From: Gammaproteobacteria bacterium
GTDB lineage: Bacteria > Pseudomonadota > Gammaproteobacteria > Pseudomonadales > JAUIET01
Reading direction: 5' to 3'
NCBI GenBank assembly: GCA_030431775.1
Contig: JAUIHW010000006.1
Span: 1 to 64,000, forward strand
DNA: 64,000 bases
Made by a program: the position numbers and the translations under genes. Below are positions 35,117 to 46,159 of the stretch, piece after piece (the first letter of the stretch is position 1; each line of letters begins with the position of its first letter). Below the pieces are notes generated by a model, which made no database searches, was not told where the DNA came from, and worked only from the letters and a program-made list of their open reading frames with translations.

Positions 35117-36046
35117 TTACAAGGCTTCTGCAAGCTCCGGCATGGCTTCAAATAAGTCCGCCACCAGGCCATAGTCGGCTACCTGAAATATAGGCGCGTC
35201 CTCGTCCTTGTTGATGGCAACAATGACCTTGCTGTCTTTCATGCCAGCCAGATGCTGAATTGCTCCGGAAATTCCAACCGCAATGTACAGGTTCGGCGCA
35301 ACGATCTTGCCGGTCTGGCCGACCTGCATGTCATTGGGCACAAAGCCCGCGTCTACAGCGGCGCGTGACGCCCCTATAGCCGCTCCCAGCTTCTCGGCAA
35401 CCGCCTCAAGCAGCTTGAAATTGTCTCCGTTTTGCATACCGCGACCGCCGGAGATAACCACATCGGCGCTGGTCAGCTCAGGCCCTTCGGAGCTGGCTAC
35501 GTCCTCACCTACAAAGCTGGAAACACCCGCATCGTGCACCGCGTCAACCGCGTCTACACTGGCTGAACCGCCTTCCGCTGCCACCGCATCAAAACCGGTA
35601 GTTCGTATGCTGATTACCTTGATAGGGTCCTCAGACTGCACAGTAGCAATAATATTGCCAGCATAAATTGGCCGTTCGAATGTGTCTTCGCTCACCACAG
35701 CGGTTACATCCGACAGTTGAGCAACGTCAAGCAATGCTGCTACCCTGGGCAACAGGTTTTTGCCATTGGTAGTAGCTGGAGCCAGGATATGTGAATAATC
35801 CTTGCCAAGGTCAGCCACCAGCAGGCCAAGATTCTCCGCCAACTGGTGCTCATACGCGGCGTTGTCGGCGTGCAATACTTTGGACACACCCTCAACTTTG
35901 GCCGCCTGCTCAGCCGCTGCGGAACAACCGCTACCAGCGACCAAAACATCGATATCAGCTCCAATCTCCTTGGCCGCAGCCACCACATTTAAGGTGGCGT
36001 CTTTGAGGCTCGTGTTGTCATGTTCTGCAATTACTAAAATACTCAT
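35117..36046 (-). CDS. etfA: Electron transfer flavoprotein alpha subunit
   Basis: This 309-residue subunit has the ETF alpha domain and the C-terminal FAD-binding motif, from [19 protein letters not shown] to [20 protein letters not shown] and [11 protein letters not shown]. With EtfB it accepts electrons from acyl-CoA and other dehydrogenases and passes them to ETF-QO. It starts at the stop of etfB with a one-base overlap. Confidence 0.97.
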   Translation of the reverse strand: MSILVIAEHDNTSLKDATLNVVAAAKEIGADIDVLVAGSGCSAAAEQAAKVEGVSKVLHADNAAYEHQLAENLGLLVADLGKDYSHILAPATTNGKNLLPRVAALLDVAQLSDVTAVVSEDTFERPIYAGNIIATVQSEDPIKVISIRTTGFDAVAAEGGSASVDAVDAVHDAGVSSFVGEDVASSEGPELTSADVVISGGRGMQNGDNFKLLEAVAEKLGAAIGASRAAVDAGFVPNDMQVGQTGKIVAPNLYIAVGISGAIQHLAGMKDSKVIVAINKDEDAPIFQVADYGLVADLFEAMPELAEAL

Positions 36047-36795
36047 TAGATTACCTTCGCCTCGTTTTTCAGTTTATCCACCAGCTCAGCGACGCTCTCG
36101 ACTTTAATTCCTGCTTCACGTTCAGGCGGCGGCGCGACTTTAACGATTTTGACGCCCGCCTTAAGCTCTACGCCCAAATCAGCGGGCGTTTTCACGTCCA
36201 ATGGCTTTTTCTTGGCCTTCATAATATTTGGCAGTGATGCGTAGCGCGGCTCGTTTAACCGCAGGTCAGTTGTCACCACCGCCGGCAGCTTGAGGCTGAC
36301 CGTTTGCAGGCCGCCATCGACTTCACGGGTAACCAGTGCTTTACCATCTTCTATCTTCAGCTCTGAGGCAAATGTGCCCTGCCCCATTCCGCCCAAGGCA
36401 GCGAGCATCTGCCCGGTCTGGTTGTTGTCCCCATCGATGCTTTGCTTGCCAAGAATGATTAACTGAGCTTCTTCCTGCTTCATCACTTCATTGAGCAACT
36501 TGGCAACGCCCAGAGGTTGCGCCTCTTCGTCGGTTTCCACCAATATCCCGCGATCGACACCAAGCGCAAGTGCAGTACGAATCTGCTCTTGTGAAGACTT
36601 GTCCCCAATGGAAACCGCAACGACTTCGCTGGCTACTCCAGCCTCTTTCATTCGAACAGCCTCCTCAACCGCAATTTCACAAAATGGGTTGATGGACATT
36701 TTGACGTTGTTGAGGTCGGGACCGCTCCCGTCTCCTTTCGGGCGAACTTTGACGTTATAGTCCGCCACGCGCTTCACAGCTACTAGTACTTTCAT
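36046..36795 (-). CDS. etfB: Electron transfer flavoprotein beta subunit
   Basis: This 249-residue ETF beta subunit begins [18 protein letters not shown] and has the family signature around [20 protein letters not shown] and [16 protein letters not shown]. It binds AMP and forms the heterodimer with EtfA. It is the first gene of the two-gene operon and is divergent from the ETF-QO gene. Confidence 0.97.
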   Translation of the reverse strand: MKVLVAVKRVADYNVKVRPKGDGSGPDLNNVKMSINPFCEIAVEEAVRMKEAGVASEVVAVSIGDKSSQEQIRTALALGVDRGILVETDEEAQPLGVAKLLNEVMKQEEAQLIILGKQSIDGDNNQTGQMLAALGGMGQGTFASELKIEDGKALVTREVDGGLQTVSLKLPAVVTTDLRLNEPRYASLPNIMKAKKKPLDVKTPADLGVELKAGVKIVKVAPPPEREAGIKVESVAELVDKLKNEAKVI

Positions 36796-37069
36796 GAATG
36801 TCTCGCGTAGGTTTGTGTGTGGGTAAGGGTTTTACGGCCGTGCCAACTGCCAGTTGTTGCGCATGGCCAGAAAAACGCGCTGTATGGTGCCCGCAATCCA
36901 TTCCAAGGTCAAGTTTGTGGCTCAGCACTATTACGGCTTTCCGACCAGCGTCGACCAGAGACTAGGTAATAAAGCCTTTTCATTCAACCACATAGCTCAT
37001 TTAGTTCTTTCGCTAGAGTTCCTCCACTAGTATAATGTGCGCCCTTTTTATCGTCAGCTGGAGTGTATT
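36796..37069. promoter_or_regulatory. Divergent promoter region between etfB and ETF-QO
   Basis: This 274-bp region separates the two divergent electron-transfer transcripts. A perfect TATAAT at 37031-37036 on the plus strand lies 34 bp before the ETF-QO GTG, giving a very short leader; its -35 is poor. No obvious promoter or PsrA/FadR-type GAAAC/GTTTC operator is seen for etfBA. Confidence 0.5.
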
Positions 37070-38719
37070 GTGGAACGAGAAGCCATGGAAGTAGATGTCC
37101 TCATCGTTGGTGCGGGTCCGGCTGGCCTGTCCACTGCCTGTCAGCTTGCCCAACTGGCCCAGGTCAATGAGCAGGAACTATCAATCTGTGTGGTCGAAAA
37201 AGGTTCAGAGGTGGGTGCCCATATTCTCTCCGGGGCCGTCATGGACCCCCGTGCTATGAACGAGCTGTTCCCGGACTGGAAAGAACGGGGAGCACCGTTG
37301 CAAACCGAGGTAAGCGAAGACCGGGTGCTGTACGTAACTGGGGAAAACAGTAGTCATAAAGTACCCTTACTATTTGCCCCCGGCTTTAAAAATCATGGGA
37401 ATTATGTCATCAGCCTGGGCAATGTTTGCCGTTGGCTGGCGGAGCAAGCTGAGGGCATGGGGGTTGAGATTTATCCGGGCTTTGCTGCGGCGGAGATACT
37501 GTTTAACGACGACGGCAGTGTCAAAGGCGTGGCTACCGGTGATATGGGCGTTGGCGCAGATGGCCAACCCAAAGACAGCTACATGCTGGGCATGGAGCTG
37601 CATGCAAAATACACTGTTTTCGCCGAAGGTTGTCGTGGCCACCTGGGCAAACAGTTGATTGAGCGTTTCCAACTGGATGCCGGCAAAGACCCCCAACACT
37701 ACGGGATTGGGTTTAAGGAGATCTGGGAGATTGCTCCCGAGAAGCATCAGCCGGGGCTGGTCATACACACCACTGGATGGCCGGCGGCGAAAAATACGGC
37801 TTCTGGCAGTTACATGTACCACGCCGAAGACAATCAAGTAGCGCTTGGCTATGTAGTGCCTCTCAGTTACGACAACCCACACCTGTCACCTTTCGATGAA
37901 TTTCAACAGTGGAAACACCAGGCCCAGATCAAGCAGTTTCTCGAAGGAGGTAAGCGTCTAAGTTATGGTGCCCGCGCTTTAATTAAAGGTGGGCCGCAGT
38001 CGCGCCCAACCATGCATTTTCCCGGTGGCTTACTGGTGGGTGATGATGCCGGAACCTTGAACTTCGCGCGAATCAAAGGCTCTCATACTGCGATGAAATC
38101 CGGTATGTTGGCCGCACAATGCCTGTTCGACGCACTGCAGAAAGGTGATCAGGCTGAACGCGATCTGGCCAGCTATGCGGAACTGTTTGATAATTCCTGG
38201 CTTTCAGACGAACTCAACAAGTGGCGAAATTTTGGGCCTCTATTGCATAAATTCGGCGGCTTCCTTGGGGCCGCTTTGGCATTTGTTGACCAGGGGATAT
38301 TCCAAGGCAAATTGCCAGTTACCCTGAGTGATCCGAAACCAGATCACGCCGCTCTTAAGCCCGCGGCTGACATGCCAAAAATCGACTATCCGAAGCCTGA
38401 CAACGTGATCAGTTTCGACAAACTGTCCTCAGTGTTTCTGTCTAATACTAATCATGAGGAAGACCAGCCCTGCCACCTGACCCTGAAGGATTCCACAATT
38501 CCCATTCAGCAAAACCTGCCCAAGTATGACGAACCAGCACAGCGCTACTGTCCAGCAGGCGTCTATGAGGTGGTGGAGTCGGAAAGCGGTGAACCCAGTT
38601 TTCAGATCAATGCACAAAACTGCGTGCACTGCAAAACCTGCGACATCAAAGACCCGGCGCAGAATATAGTTTGGGTTGTGCCAGAAGGCGGTGGCGGACC
38701 AAATTATCCGAATATGTGA
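37070..38719 (+). CDS. etfD: Electron transfer flavoprotein-ubiquinone oxidoreductase
   Basis: This 549-residue membrane-associated enzyme passes electrons from reduced ETF to ubiquinone. The N-terminal FAD motif VGAGPAGLSTACQLAQ, the second FAD/substrate region GPQSRPTMHFPGG and GDDAGTLNFARIKGSHTAMKSG, and a C-terminal [4Fe-4S] ferredoxin-like part (RYCPAG and CVHCKTC) are complete. I chose the GTG at 37070, with GGAG six bases before it, giving VEREAMEVD as in Pseudomonas homologues. The longer frame to 37037 would start inside the promoter. Confidence 0.95.
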   Translation: MEREAMEVDVLIVGAGPAGLSTACQLAQLAQVNEQELSICVVEKGSEVGAHILSGAVMDPRAMNELFPDWKERGAPLQTEVSEDRVLYVTGENSSHKVPLLFAPGFKNHGNYVISLGNVCRWLAEQAEGMGVEIYPGFAAAEILFNDDGSVKGVATGDMGVGADGQPKDSYMLGMELHAKYTVFAEGCRGHLGKQLIERFQLDAGKDPQHYGIGFKEIWEIAPEKHQPGLVIHTTGWPAAKNTASGSYMYHAEDNQVALGYVVPLSYDNPHLSPFDEFQQWKHQAQIKQFLEGGKRLSYGARALIKGGPQSRPTMHFPGGLLVGDDAGTLNFARIKGSHTAMKSGMLAAQCLFDALQKGDQAERDLASYAELFDNSWLSDELNKWRNFGPLLHKFGGFLGAALAFVDQGIFQGKLPVTLSDPKPDHAALKPAADMPKIDYPKPDNVISFDKLSSVFLSNTNHEEDQPCHLTLKDSTIPIQQNLPKYDEPAQRYCPAGVYEVVESESGEPSFQINAQNCVHCKTCDIKDPAQNIVWVVPEGGGGPNYPNM

Positions 38720-38734
38720 GACGGACATTAGGCA

Positions 38735-39271
38735 TCAGGATTCTGCTACCCCCAATCTAAAGCGGTAGCTTCCGGACTGCAACCAGAACTCGACCCCGCC
38801 GTTTGCGCCAGTAATCTGCTCGGCTTGGCCTGCCCAGTCGTAATACACGTTTCTGTTTACCTTGGCCCATAAACCGCGTCGAACATAAACGTAAGGTATT
38901 TCATTGTGCAGCTCTACCTTGTGCTGCTCACTGAGCATAAGCGCCTCGTCGACGTTGGTCCGAACCAGCAGGCTGCTATCTGAACGAATGGACTCCAGAA
39001 CAACAAAGGGTGCATCATCCACCTGAATTTGCAAGCTCTCCACAGGGCTTACTAGTCGATAGCTACCATCTTCCTCACGACACAGAATCGAAGCAAAGAG
39101 CTTTACCATTTCTCGCCGGTTTATTGGGCTCCCCTGGTACAACCAGGTACCGTCACTGAGAATACGCATGTCTATAGCGGCATGCCTTTGTGGGTGCCAG
39201 CTCTCAATTGGTGGCAGAGACCGACCTTTTACATCCTTGATGGACTCGAACAGCGCCTCAAGTCGTTGCAT
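38735..39271 (-). CDS. DUF1285 family protein
   Basis: This 178-residue protein matches DUF1285: PIESWHPQRHAAIDMRI, GTWLYQGSPINRREMVKLF and YRLVSPVESLQIQVDDAPF. A crystal structure of a family member is known, but the role is not. It follows serA by 11 bp in the same direction. Confidence 0.92.
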   Translation of the reverse strand: MQRLEALFESIKDVKGRSLPPIESWHPQRHAAIDMRILSDGTWLYQGSPINRREMVKLFASILCREEDGSYRLVSPVESLQIQVDDAPFVVLESIRSDSSLLVRTNVDEALMLSEQHKVELHNEIPYVYVRRGLWAKVNRNVYYDWAGQAEQITGANGGVEFWLQSGSYRFRLGVAES

Positions 39272-39282
39272 GGGGCAATAGG

Positions 39283-40467
39283 CTATGGACAGCGAGATTC
39301 CAGCGCATGGACGCTGATAATTCCGTCGATGGCCGCGATCTCCGCCAATATATCGGCGCTGGGTTCCTGCTCCAGATCCATTAGTGTATAGGCAATTTCT
39401 CCACGGCTTTTGTTCAACATATCGATAATATTGATGTCGTGTGCTGAAATCTTCTCAAGAATACTACCGAGCATCTTGGGAACATTTCGGTTACTGATTG
39501 CAACTCTGTAGCCAGGACTTTTTTCAAGAACAAGTGTCGGGTAGTTGACCGAGTTCTTTATATTACCGTTTTCCAAAAAATCCCGCAGCTGATTGGCCGC
39601 CATTACCGCACAGTTTTCTTCTGCCTCAATGGTGCTGGCTCCAATATGCGGCATCAGAATCGCGTTGGGCTCAGCAATCAGTTCGGGGCTGGGAAAGTCG
39701 CTGATGTACTTACCCAGCTGATTGTTTTGCAGAGCATGCACTACCGCTTTGCTATCAACGACTTCGGCTCGAGCAAAATTCATTAAACGAGCCGTTGGCT
39801 TAAAACATGCCAGAAGGTCAGTGTTTATCAGTCCACGTGTACTGTCCAACACAGGCAAATGAAGACTTATGTAGTCAGCCTTGCTGACCAGCGATTGGAG
39901 ATTTTCCATACTCCGAACCTCACTGGGTAATCGCCAGGCCGCCTGCACGGAAATCGCCGGGTCATAGCCGAGAACTTCCATGCCCAACATTAAACCAGCT
40001 TCAGCAACGAGAGAACCGATTGCGCCGAGACCAACAACTCCGAGCTTTTTTCCAACCAGCTCATCCCCTTTGAAACGCTTTTTTTCCTTCTCAAGCAGAT
40101 TGTTCAGTTCTATATGGCTTTGAATATCGGCTAATTCAGACACGAAACGTATGCCACCGGCAATATCACGCGAACCGAGTAGCAATCCGGCAATCACCAG
40201 TTCTTTTACCGCATTTGCGTTAGCGCCAGGCGTATTGAATACAACGATTCCACGTTCTGTACAATCTTCTACCGGAATGTTGTTGACACCAGCTCCCGCT
40301 CTGGCAACACACTGTACATCCGGGCCGATTTCATCGAGCGCCAGTTTATGGCTTCTCAATACGATGGCATCGGGATGACTGATGTCGCTGGCCACTTCGT
40401 AACAGTCTCTAGGAAACTGCTCCAGACCTTTTAACGCGATCGAATTGAAGGTCTTGACCTTATACAC
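39283..40467 (-). CDS. serA: D-3-phosphoglycerate dehydrogenase
   Basis: This 394-residue dehydrogenase oxidises 3-phosphoglycerate in the first step of serine synthesis. The N-terminal substrate domain, the Rossmann motif VGLGAIGSLVAEAGLMLGM (about 149-167), the HIGASTIEAEENCA active-site histidine region and a C-terminal ACT domain for serine feedback are present. The GTG at 40465-40467 has AAGGAG four bases upstream. The longer frame to 40515 lacks such a site. Confidence 0.93.
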   Translation of the reverse strand: MYKVKTFNSIALKGLEQFPRDCYEVASDISHPDAIVLRSHKLALDEIGPDVQCVARAGAGVNNIPVEDCTERGIVVFNTPGANANAVKELVIAGLLLGSRDIAGGIRFVSELADIQSHIELNNLLEKEKKRFKGDELVGKKLGVVGLGAIGSLVAEAGLMLGMEVLGYDPAISVQAAWRLPSEVRSMENLQSLVSKADYISLHLPVLDSTRGLINTDLLACFKPTARLMNFARAEVVDSKAVVHALQNNQLGKYISDFPSPELIAEPNAILMPHIGASTIEAEENCAVMAANQLRDFLENGNIKNSVNYPTLVLEKSPGYRVAISNRNVPKMLGSILEKISAHDINIIDMLNKSRGEIAYTLMDLEQEPSADILAEIAAIDGIISVHALESRCP

Positions 40468-40542
40468 ACTGTTCTCCTTTGGTACTACGATTCCAGTTAT
40501 CTCAGGGGGCGCCAATGATAACAGAAGCGAGTCGGCACGAAG

Positions 40543-41292
40543 TCAACGTTTGGGCAATTCAATCGCTTCATAGCTGAGCAGCGGGTCAGCTTTCCAGAAT
40601 CGAAATATGGCATTCGGATACTGGCTACAGAGTGCAGCCGCGTGTTCCTCCCCCACCTCGAACAACTGGAAATACCAGCGAGCAGGATCAGGCTCCACAG
40701 CCGAGTCGGCGGAGAAGCCGATTGGGTGCTGGTTCAAAGAAAAAGAAAATTTACCAAGGGGAATGGCAAGGCCTTTGCCTTTCGCCTTTATGAAACTCTC
40801 CTTTAAGGTCCAATAGTCGAAAAAACGTTGTCGCTGATCACTGTGAGGCGCACCGAGCAGTTCTTCTATTTCCATTTTTGAAAAATAACGGTGGGCAATT
40901 TCCGGCCCTCTGACCTTGCGGTTGCGATACTCCACGTCAAATCCCAGTTCTTTGTCCTCACAGACGGCCATCGCCTGCAAACCCTGAGTATGAGACAGAC
41001 TGAATTGCAAGCCTTCAAAACCCGAATTTAGAATGTACGGCTTACCATGTGTGCCTTTTCGGAAACGCCAGTCGGATAAGGGTATTTGGTGATACTGACT
41101 CAATACAAATCGGGTAAAGGCATGGCTGATGCAAAACTGTTGTGCGTGCCGAGGGAATTTGAAGCGCATCATTCGCGCAAGCTCTTCTTGGTCCAAAACC
41201 GATCGCAGCAAGTTTTGGTAAGCTTGGTCTACCGGCAATTCGGATGGCCGGCATATCCAAATGTCGACATGGCGAGGGCTTAGTGTCAGCAC
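40543..41292 (-). CDS. 4'-phosphopantetheinyl transferase (Sfp type)
   Basis: This 249-residue Sfp-type transferase moves phosphopantetheine from CoA to carrier proteins. The magnesium-binding GFDVEYRNR and the WTLKESFIKAKGKGL motif are present, as well as FSLSHTQGL. It starts with GTG, two bases from the ppiD stop. Sfp types usually serve polyketide, peptide or polyunsaturated fatty acid synthases, and no such target is in the window. It may also modify AcpP. Confidence 0.92.
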   Translation of the reverse strand: MLTLSPRHVDIWICRPSELPVDQAYQNLLRSVLDQEELARMMRFKFPRHAQQFCISHAFTRFVLSQYHQIPLSDWRFRKGTHGKPYILNSGFEGLQFSLSHTQGLQAMAVCEDKELGFDVEYRNRKVRGPEIAHRYFSKMEIEELLGAPHSDQRQRFFDYWTLKESFIKAKGKGLAIPLGKFSFSLNQHPIGFSADSAVEPDPARWYFQLFEVGEEHAAALCSQYPNAIFRFWKADPLLSYEAIELPKR

Positions 41293-41294
41293 GC

Positions 41295-43181
41295 CTAATC
41301 AATTATGGCAATATTTGCAGAATTCCTCAGAGACTGAAAGAAGCTCTCAAAACTACGATTGCCATTGAGCTGGGCCAGATTGGCCTGGAGCATCCGCTGC
41401 TCCTCTCCGGGGACCCGATTAATATTGCCAGCCTGTACATTGCTCACCTCAATGACAGCTCGATCGCCATTAACTAGCCGCGCAATGGCGTACGCTGTGC
41501 CGTTATTGGCAGCAAAGCTGTCCTGGGCAAAAGCCGCATCGACGACAGGCCTGGGCAAGGTAATATTGTTACGCGCCGCCTGTAATTGCACCTGCCACTC
41601 CAGTTTGGTCTCATCGGCTGCCGCCTCTACTGAGCGCTTTTCCTGCACAACCGCCAACACTTGTTCAGCCTTTTCTTCGCTGAGCGAGTCAAGCCGTTGT
41701 TGTTCAATCTCGGCACGAATTTGTTCCGCTACGGTGATTAAGGACTTGGGCTCTGCTTCGCGAAATTCATTTAAACGCATAATGACAACGCGATCATCGC
41801 CCAACTCTACTTCAGAGCTACTGTGGCCTTCACTCAAAAACTCATCGCTGAAAGCCCGTTCCCGGACTGCCGGAAAAGAGGCGATGCCAGTTCCCTCAGA
41901 GCGCGTAAAAAATTCTGTAGTTTGCAGTGGTAAATTGAACTCCTCTGCCGCGAGACTGAGATCGTCGCTACCAAAAGTAGCATTGGCAAGGTCCTCGATT
42001 GCGGTTACATATTCGGGCGTTGCTGTCGCCGCTTGTAACTCACGCGCGATGCGGTCGCGGCTTTCTTCCAGCGATGGGTACTCAGTTTGTTCAACACCAA
42101 GCAGTTTTAAAATATGAACACCACTGGGAGATTCAACCGGCTGGCTGAATTCACCCACCTGCAGTCTTTGCAGTGCCGGGTCAAACTCAGGAAACACACC
42201 ACTTTCGACCACTCCCAGTCTACCGCCATTGTCAGCACTGCCCGGATCATCGGAATACTCAGCAGCCAGCTCGGAGAATTCCAAGCCGTCAGCAAGCTTT
42301 TGCAGGACTTCCTGTGCACGTTTCTGTGCCTGCTCAAGGTCACGCTCGGCTTCTGTAGTAGCAATCAGAATATGCGCCAACTCCCACTCAGAGTCGGGTT
42401 CGTAGGCAGCCTTCTCACGCTCATAAGTAGCCAGAATATCTTCCTCACTGACTGCTGAGAAAAAGTCACTGAGCTTGAGCTCCAGATAATTCAGCCGTAT
42501 CGACTCCTGCTGCATAAACCGCTGCTGATTTTCCTGATAATACGCTGCTATGTCGTCATCGCTCACTGGGTTCATGGCTTCAGGATCAGCAGCAGGCACC
42601 GTAATATAGCGAATATCACGACGCTCATCGGTCACCATCGCAAGTGTTGCTACGTCCCGATTGGTTGCAAAAGCCGAGCCAGCCAGGCCGCTCAGCAGGT
42701 GATTCGCTGTTATCTGGGTCCTGAGTTGCGAGCGGTGCTCTCCTGGGAGCATTCCATTGGCTCGCAACAGCCCTTCATATCGCTCGCTTGAAAACTGGCC
42801 CGCTTCCTGAAACTCTGGGCGGCTGACGATTTGTTCGTCCAGCAGTCGATCCGAAGCAACCAGGCCCAATTCGTTTGCAGCGTCTTTGTACAACTGCCTT
42901 TGCACCAGCGACTCCAGTACTCGTGGCTTCAAGCTGGCATCACTGATTAGATTAGGGTCATAGGCGTCGCCCAACTGAGCTCTTAAATTTTCCTTTTGAA
43001 TGGCGATGCCTCGCAGCAACTCGCGCTCGGTAATTTCCGTACCATTGATTTCGGCAACCGTTTTCTCGCCACCACCGGCAAAAAATGAATCAATCCCGAA
43101 GAAAACAAATGGAATGATCATCAGCAACACGATGCCTTTGGCAATAGTGCTCTGCGCATTATCTCGAATATTTTGCAACAT
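41295..43181 (-). CDS. ppiD: Peptidylprolyl isomerase PpiD (SurA_N/parvulin)
   Basis: This 628-residue periplasmic chaperone is anchored by an N-terminal helix (GIVLLMIIPFVFFGIDSFF). A SurA-N-like chaperone region, the parvulin domain (about 265-360, ELAHILI...GGRLGVVESGVFPEF...SGVHILKL) and a C-terminal SurA-N-like part follow. PpiD interacts with SecYEG and exported proteins. The order ppiD-hupB-lon-clpX-clpP-tig is conserved in gammaproteobacteria. Confidence 0.96.
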   Translation of the reverse strand: MLQNIRDNAQSTIAKGIVLLMIIPFVFFGIDSFFAGGGEKTVAEINGTEITERELLRGIAIQKENLRAQLGDAYDPNLISDASLKPRVLESLVQRQLYKDAANELGLVASDRLLDEQIVSRPEFQEAGQFSSERYEGLLRANGMLPGEHRSQLRTQITANHLLSGLAGSAFATNRDVATLAMVTDERRDIRYITVPAADPEAMNPVSDDDIAAYYQENQQRFMQQESIRLNYLELKLSDFFSAVSEEDILATYEREKAAYEPDSEWELAHILIATTEAERDLEQAQKRAQEVLQKLADGLEFSELAAEYSDDPGSADNGGRLGVVESGVFPEFDPALQRLQVGEFSQPVESPSGVHILKLLGVEQTEYPSLEESRDRIARELQAATATPEYVTAIEDLANATFGSDDLSLAAEEFNLPLQTTEFFTRSEGTGIASFPAVRERAFSDEFLSEGHSSSEVELGDDRVVIMRLNEFREAEPKSLITVAEQIRAEIEQQRLDSLSEEKAEQVLAVVQEKRSVEAAADETKLEWQVQLQAARNNITLPRPVVDAAFAQDSFAANNGTAYAIARLVNGDRAVIEVSNVQAGNINRVPGEEQRMLQANLAQLNGNRSFESFFQSLRNSANIAIID

Positions 43182-43256
43182 CTGAGACCTTGCTCCGATT
43201 ACAGGTGGGAAGTTGGCAGGTGAACGTGAATACCTTCCTCGTTCACCCGGTGGGTG

Positions 43257-43532
43257 TTACCCGTTCAGTGCATCCTTAAGCGCTTTACCCGCTTTGAACG
43301 AAGGTACCTTCGCAGCAGGAATTTCCATGCTTGCTCCTGTTTGCGGATTACGGCCGGTTCGAGCCGCGCGGTCTTTCGATTGAAAAGTACCGAAGCCGAC
43401 CAACGCTACACTATCACCTTTCTTCAGTGCATCTGTGATGGCGTCCAGCGTCGCTTCCAGTGATCTGGACGCACTTGCTTTGGACAGATCCGCCGCTTCG
43501 GCAATAGCATCTACTAACTCTGCTTTGTTCAC
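43257..43532 (-). CDS. hupB: DNA-binding protein HU-beta
   Basis: This 91-residue HU protein begins at GTG (43532) as [18 protein letters not shown], with AAGGGGA five bases upstream. The DNA-intercalating arm has [20 protein letters not shown] with the conserved RNP and proline. HU bends and compacts DNA. The longer frame back to 43556 is not needed. Confidence 0.97.
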   Translation of the reverse strand: MNKAELVDAIAEAADLSKASASRSLEATLDAITDALKKGDSVALVGFGTFQSKDRAARTGRNPQTGASMEIPAAKVPSFKAGKALKDALNG

Positions 43533-43565
43533 ACAAGTCCCCTTAAAGTTCATCATTACAGTTCT

Positions 43566-43587
43566 ATTTTGTGCTCAAGCACAAAAT
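43566..43587. repeat. Perfect 22-bp palindrome in the hupB leader
   Basis: The sequence ATTTTGTGCT-CA-AGCACAAAAT is a perfect inverted repeat with 10-bp arms. On the minus strand it lies between a plausible hupB promoter (TTGACC and TAAACT, 18-bp spacer, at 43592-43621) and the hupB ribosome site. It could be an operator, a lon transcript hairpin or a leader stem-loop. No T-run follows. Confidence 0.75.
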
Positions 43588-43679
43588 GACGCGCGAGTTT
43601 AGCCAAGTGGCCAGTTGTTGGTCAAGTAAGTCCAACCGGGCATTGTGCGAGTTCGCGTAACCGCACACGCCAGATTCGG

Positions 43680-46094
43680 TTAATGCGCCTTCGGACGAGG
43701 TTTGCCCCTCCGCTCGCCTTCCACCGCAGTTTTGTCTGCAGCAGGATAATACTCTTCGTCACTGAGCGGCTCTGGCATGTGCTCCAGAGCCAACTCCAGC
43801 ACCTCATCAATCCATTTAACAGGCTTTATTTCCAGGTCCTGCTTGATGTTATCAGGAATATCCTTGAGTCCGCGTTCGTTTTCCTCTGGAATGATCACGC
43901 ATTTGATGCCGCCACGATGAGCCGCCAACAGTTTTTCTTTAAGGCCACCAATTTTTAAAACCTGACCTCTCAGGGTAATTTCGCCAGTCATCGCAATGTC
44001 GGAACGCACTGGTATATTGGTCAATACAGAGACCAATGCGGTACACATGCCGATTCCAGCACTTGGCCCATCCTTTGGGGTAGCTCCTTCAGGAACGTGT
44101 ATGTGCACGTCCAGCTTTTCGTGAAAATCCGCTCGAATACCAAGCACTTGCGCCCTGCTTCTCACTACTGTGGTGGCCGCCTGAATAGACTCCTGCATGA
44201 CGTCGCCCAGGGAACCGGTTTTCACATGAACACCTTTGCCGCTGACACAGGCTGCCTCGATGGTGAGTAACTCGCCTCCAACTTCCGTCCAGGCAAGGCC
44301 CGTAACCTGCCCGACCTGATTCATTTCTTCTGCGATACCATAGCTGAATTTGCGAACACCGCAATAATGATCAACCAACTCAGAATCGACGCTGATCGGT
44401 GCATCACGCTCGCCCGTGGTCAATTCTCTAACCGCTTTACGACATATTTTAGCGATCTCTCTTTCCAGGCCCCGAACTCCAGATTCGCGCGTGTAATAAC
44501 GAATCAAGTCAGTCAGAGCCGAGTCATCAAGAACCAGCTCCTGTTTTTTTAGACCATTATTCTTTTTCTGCTTGGGCGCGAGATAGCGATGCGCAATATT
44601 CAACTTTTCTTCTTCGGTATAACCTGGCAGACGAATAACTTCCATCCGATCCAGTAACGGCGCCGGAATGTTCATCGAGTTTGATGTGCAGATGAACATC
44701 ACGTCCGACAGATCGTAGTCAACTTCCAGATAATGGTCATTAAAGCTGTTGTTTTGCTCAGGATCTAACACTTCAAGCAGAGCAGAGGCGGGATCTCCTC
44801 GATGATCCATCCCCATCTTGTCAATCTCATCCAGGAGAAACAATGGGTTTTTCACGCCTGCCTTAGACATTTTCTGCAGGATTTTGCCAGGCAAAGAGCC
44901 TATGTAAGTTCGTCTATGGCCGCGAATTTCAGCCTCATCACGGACACCACCCAATGCCATTCGAACAAACTTGCGATTCGTTGCCCGGGCGATTGATTCG
45001 CCCAATGAGGTTTTACCAACGCCCGGTGGGCCTACCAAGCACAGCACAGGCCCTTTTAGTTTCTTGACCCGCTTTTGCACCGCAAGAAACTCCAGTATGC
45101 GGTCCTTCACTTCTTCAAGACCGTAGTGATCCTCGTCGAGGACCTTCTCCGCCTTGCTGAGGTCCAGCTGGACCCGGCTACGTTTCTTCCAAGGAATATT
45201 CACTAACCATTCAATATAGCTTCTTACGACCGATGCTTCTGCCGACATGGGCGACATCATCTTCAGCTTATTGATCTCTGTGTCCGCCTTCTCCCTGGCT
45301 TCCTTTGGCATACCACTGTCTTCAATTCTGGACTGCAGGGCCTCAACCTCATTGGGCACCTCATCCATATCACCAAGCTCTTTCTGAATGGCCTTCATCT
45401 GCTCATTCAAATAATACTCACGCTGGCTTTTTTCCATTTGTTTCTTGACCCGCCCACGCACACGCTTCTCAACGTGGATGAGATCAAGCTCGGCTTCCAT
45501 CAGCGAAAGCAATTGTTCAATGCGATTCTCGGTATCGGCTATTTCCAGCAGTTCCTGCTTTTGGTCAATACTGAGGGCCATGTGTGAAGCCACAGTATCA
45601 GAAAGCCTACCCGGATCATCAATTCCCGTCAGAGACGACAGCACTTCTTTCGGGACCTTTTTGGTGAGCTTAACGTACTGCTCAAAGTCTTTCTGTAGCG
45701 TAGCAACATAAGCATCAGCTTCAGCCTCGGCGAGATTTCTTTGCGGCAAAACCTCACCACTCGCCTCAAAATAGTCGCCTGAGGTATCAATTGACACAAC
45801 GCGAACACGTTGCAGACCTTCAACCAGCACCTTGACAGTTCCATCTGGCAGTTTAAGTAACTGCAATATACTGGCGACCGTACCAATTTCGTATAGATCA
45901 TCCTGCGCGGGATCGTCCTGCCCGGCTTCGCGTTGTGCAACCAGAAGTATCTGTTTGTCATCGGTCATCGCTGCTTCGAGTGCTTCGATGGATTTATCCC
46001 GACCTACAAAAAGCGGGATAACCATGTGCGGGTAGACCACGACATCTCTTAGCGGCAGCAAGGGCAATTGGCTTACACGTTCTATATCGCTCAT
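43680..46094 (-). CDS. lon: ATP-dependent protease Lon
   Basis: This 804-residue protease has the N-terminal LON substrate domain ([19 protein letters not shown]), the AAA+ module with Walker A GPPGVGKT and [10 protein letters not shown], and the C-terminal peptidase with catalytic serine in PKDGPSAG and lysine in LAAHRGG-preceding [12 protein letters not shown]. It degrades misfolded and regulatory proteins. It lies between hupB and clpX as in related genomes. A heat-shock promoter would be expected upstream, but no good match was found. Confidence 0.98.
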   Translation of the reverse strand: MSDIERVSQLPLLPLRDVVVYPHMVIPLFVGRDKSIEALEAAMTDDKQILLVAQREAGQDDPAQDDLYEIGTVASILQLLKLPDGTVKVLVEGLQRVRVVSIDTSGDYFEASGEVLPQRNLAEAEADAYVATLQKDFEQYVKLTKKVPKEVLSSLTGIDDPGRLSDTVASHMALSIDQKQELLEIADTENRIEQLLSLMEAELDLIHVEKRVRGRVKKQMEKSQREYYLNEQMKAIQKELGDMDEVPNEVEALQSRIEDSGMPKEAREKADTEINKLKMMSPMSAEASVVRSYIEWLVNIPWKKRSRVQLDLSKAEKVLDEDHYGLEEVKDRILEFLAVQKRVKKLKGPVLCLVGPPGVGKTSLGESIARATNRKFVRMALGGVRDEAEIRGHRRTYIGSLPGKILQKMSKAGVKNPLFLLDEIDKMGMDHRGDPASALLEVLDPEQNNSFNDHYLEVDYDLSDVMFICTSNSMNIPAPLLDRMEVIRLPGYTEEEKLNIAHRYLAPKQKKNNGLKKQELVLDDSALTDLIRYYTRESGVRGLEREIAKICRKAVRELTTGERDAPISVDSELVDHYCGVRKFSYGIAEEMNQVGQVTGLAWTEVGGELLTIEAACVSGKGVHVKTGSLGDVMQESIQAATTVVRSRAQVLGIRADFHEKLDVHIHVPEGATPKDGPSAGIGMCTALVSVLTNIPVRSDIAMTGEITLRGQVLKIGGLKEKLLAAHRGGIKCVIIPEENERGLKDIPDNIKQDLEIKPVKWIDEVLELALEHMPEPLSDEEYYPAADKTAVEGERRGKPRPKAH

Positions 46095-46159
46095 AGACTA
46101 TCTGGGAATAATTAGACTGACGGTACAAATATACAGGATGCCAGACATGTTTGCTTGGC

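Noticed and set aside
41359-42117. Long open frame antisense to ppiD
   Set aside because: ppiD has clear domains on the other strand, and this frame is Ser/Ala-rich low-complexity shadow sequence.
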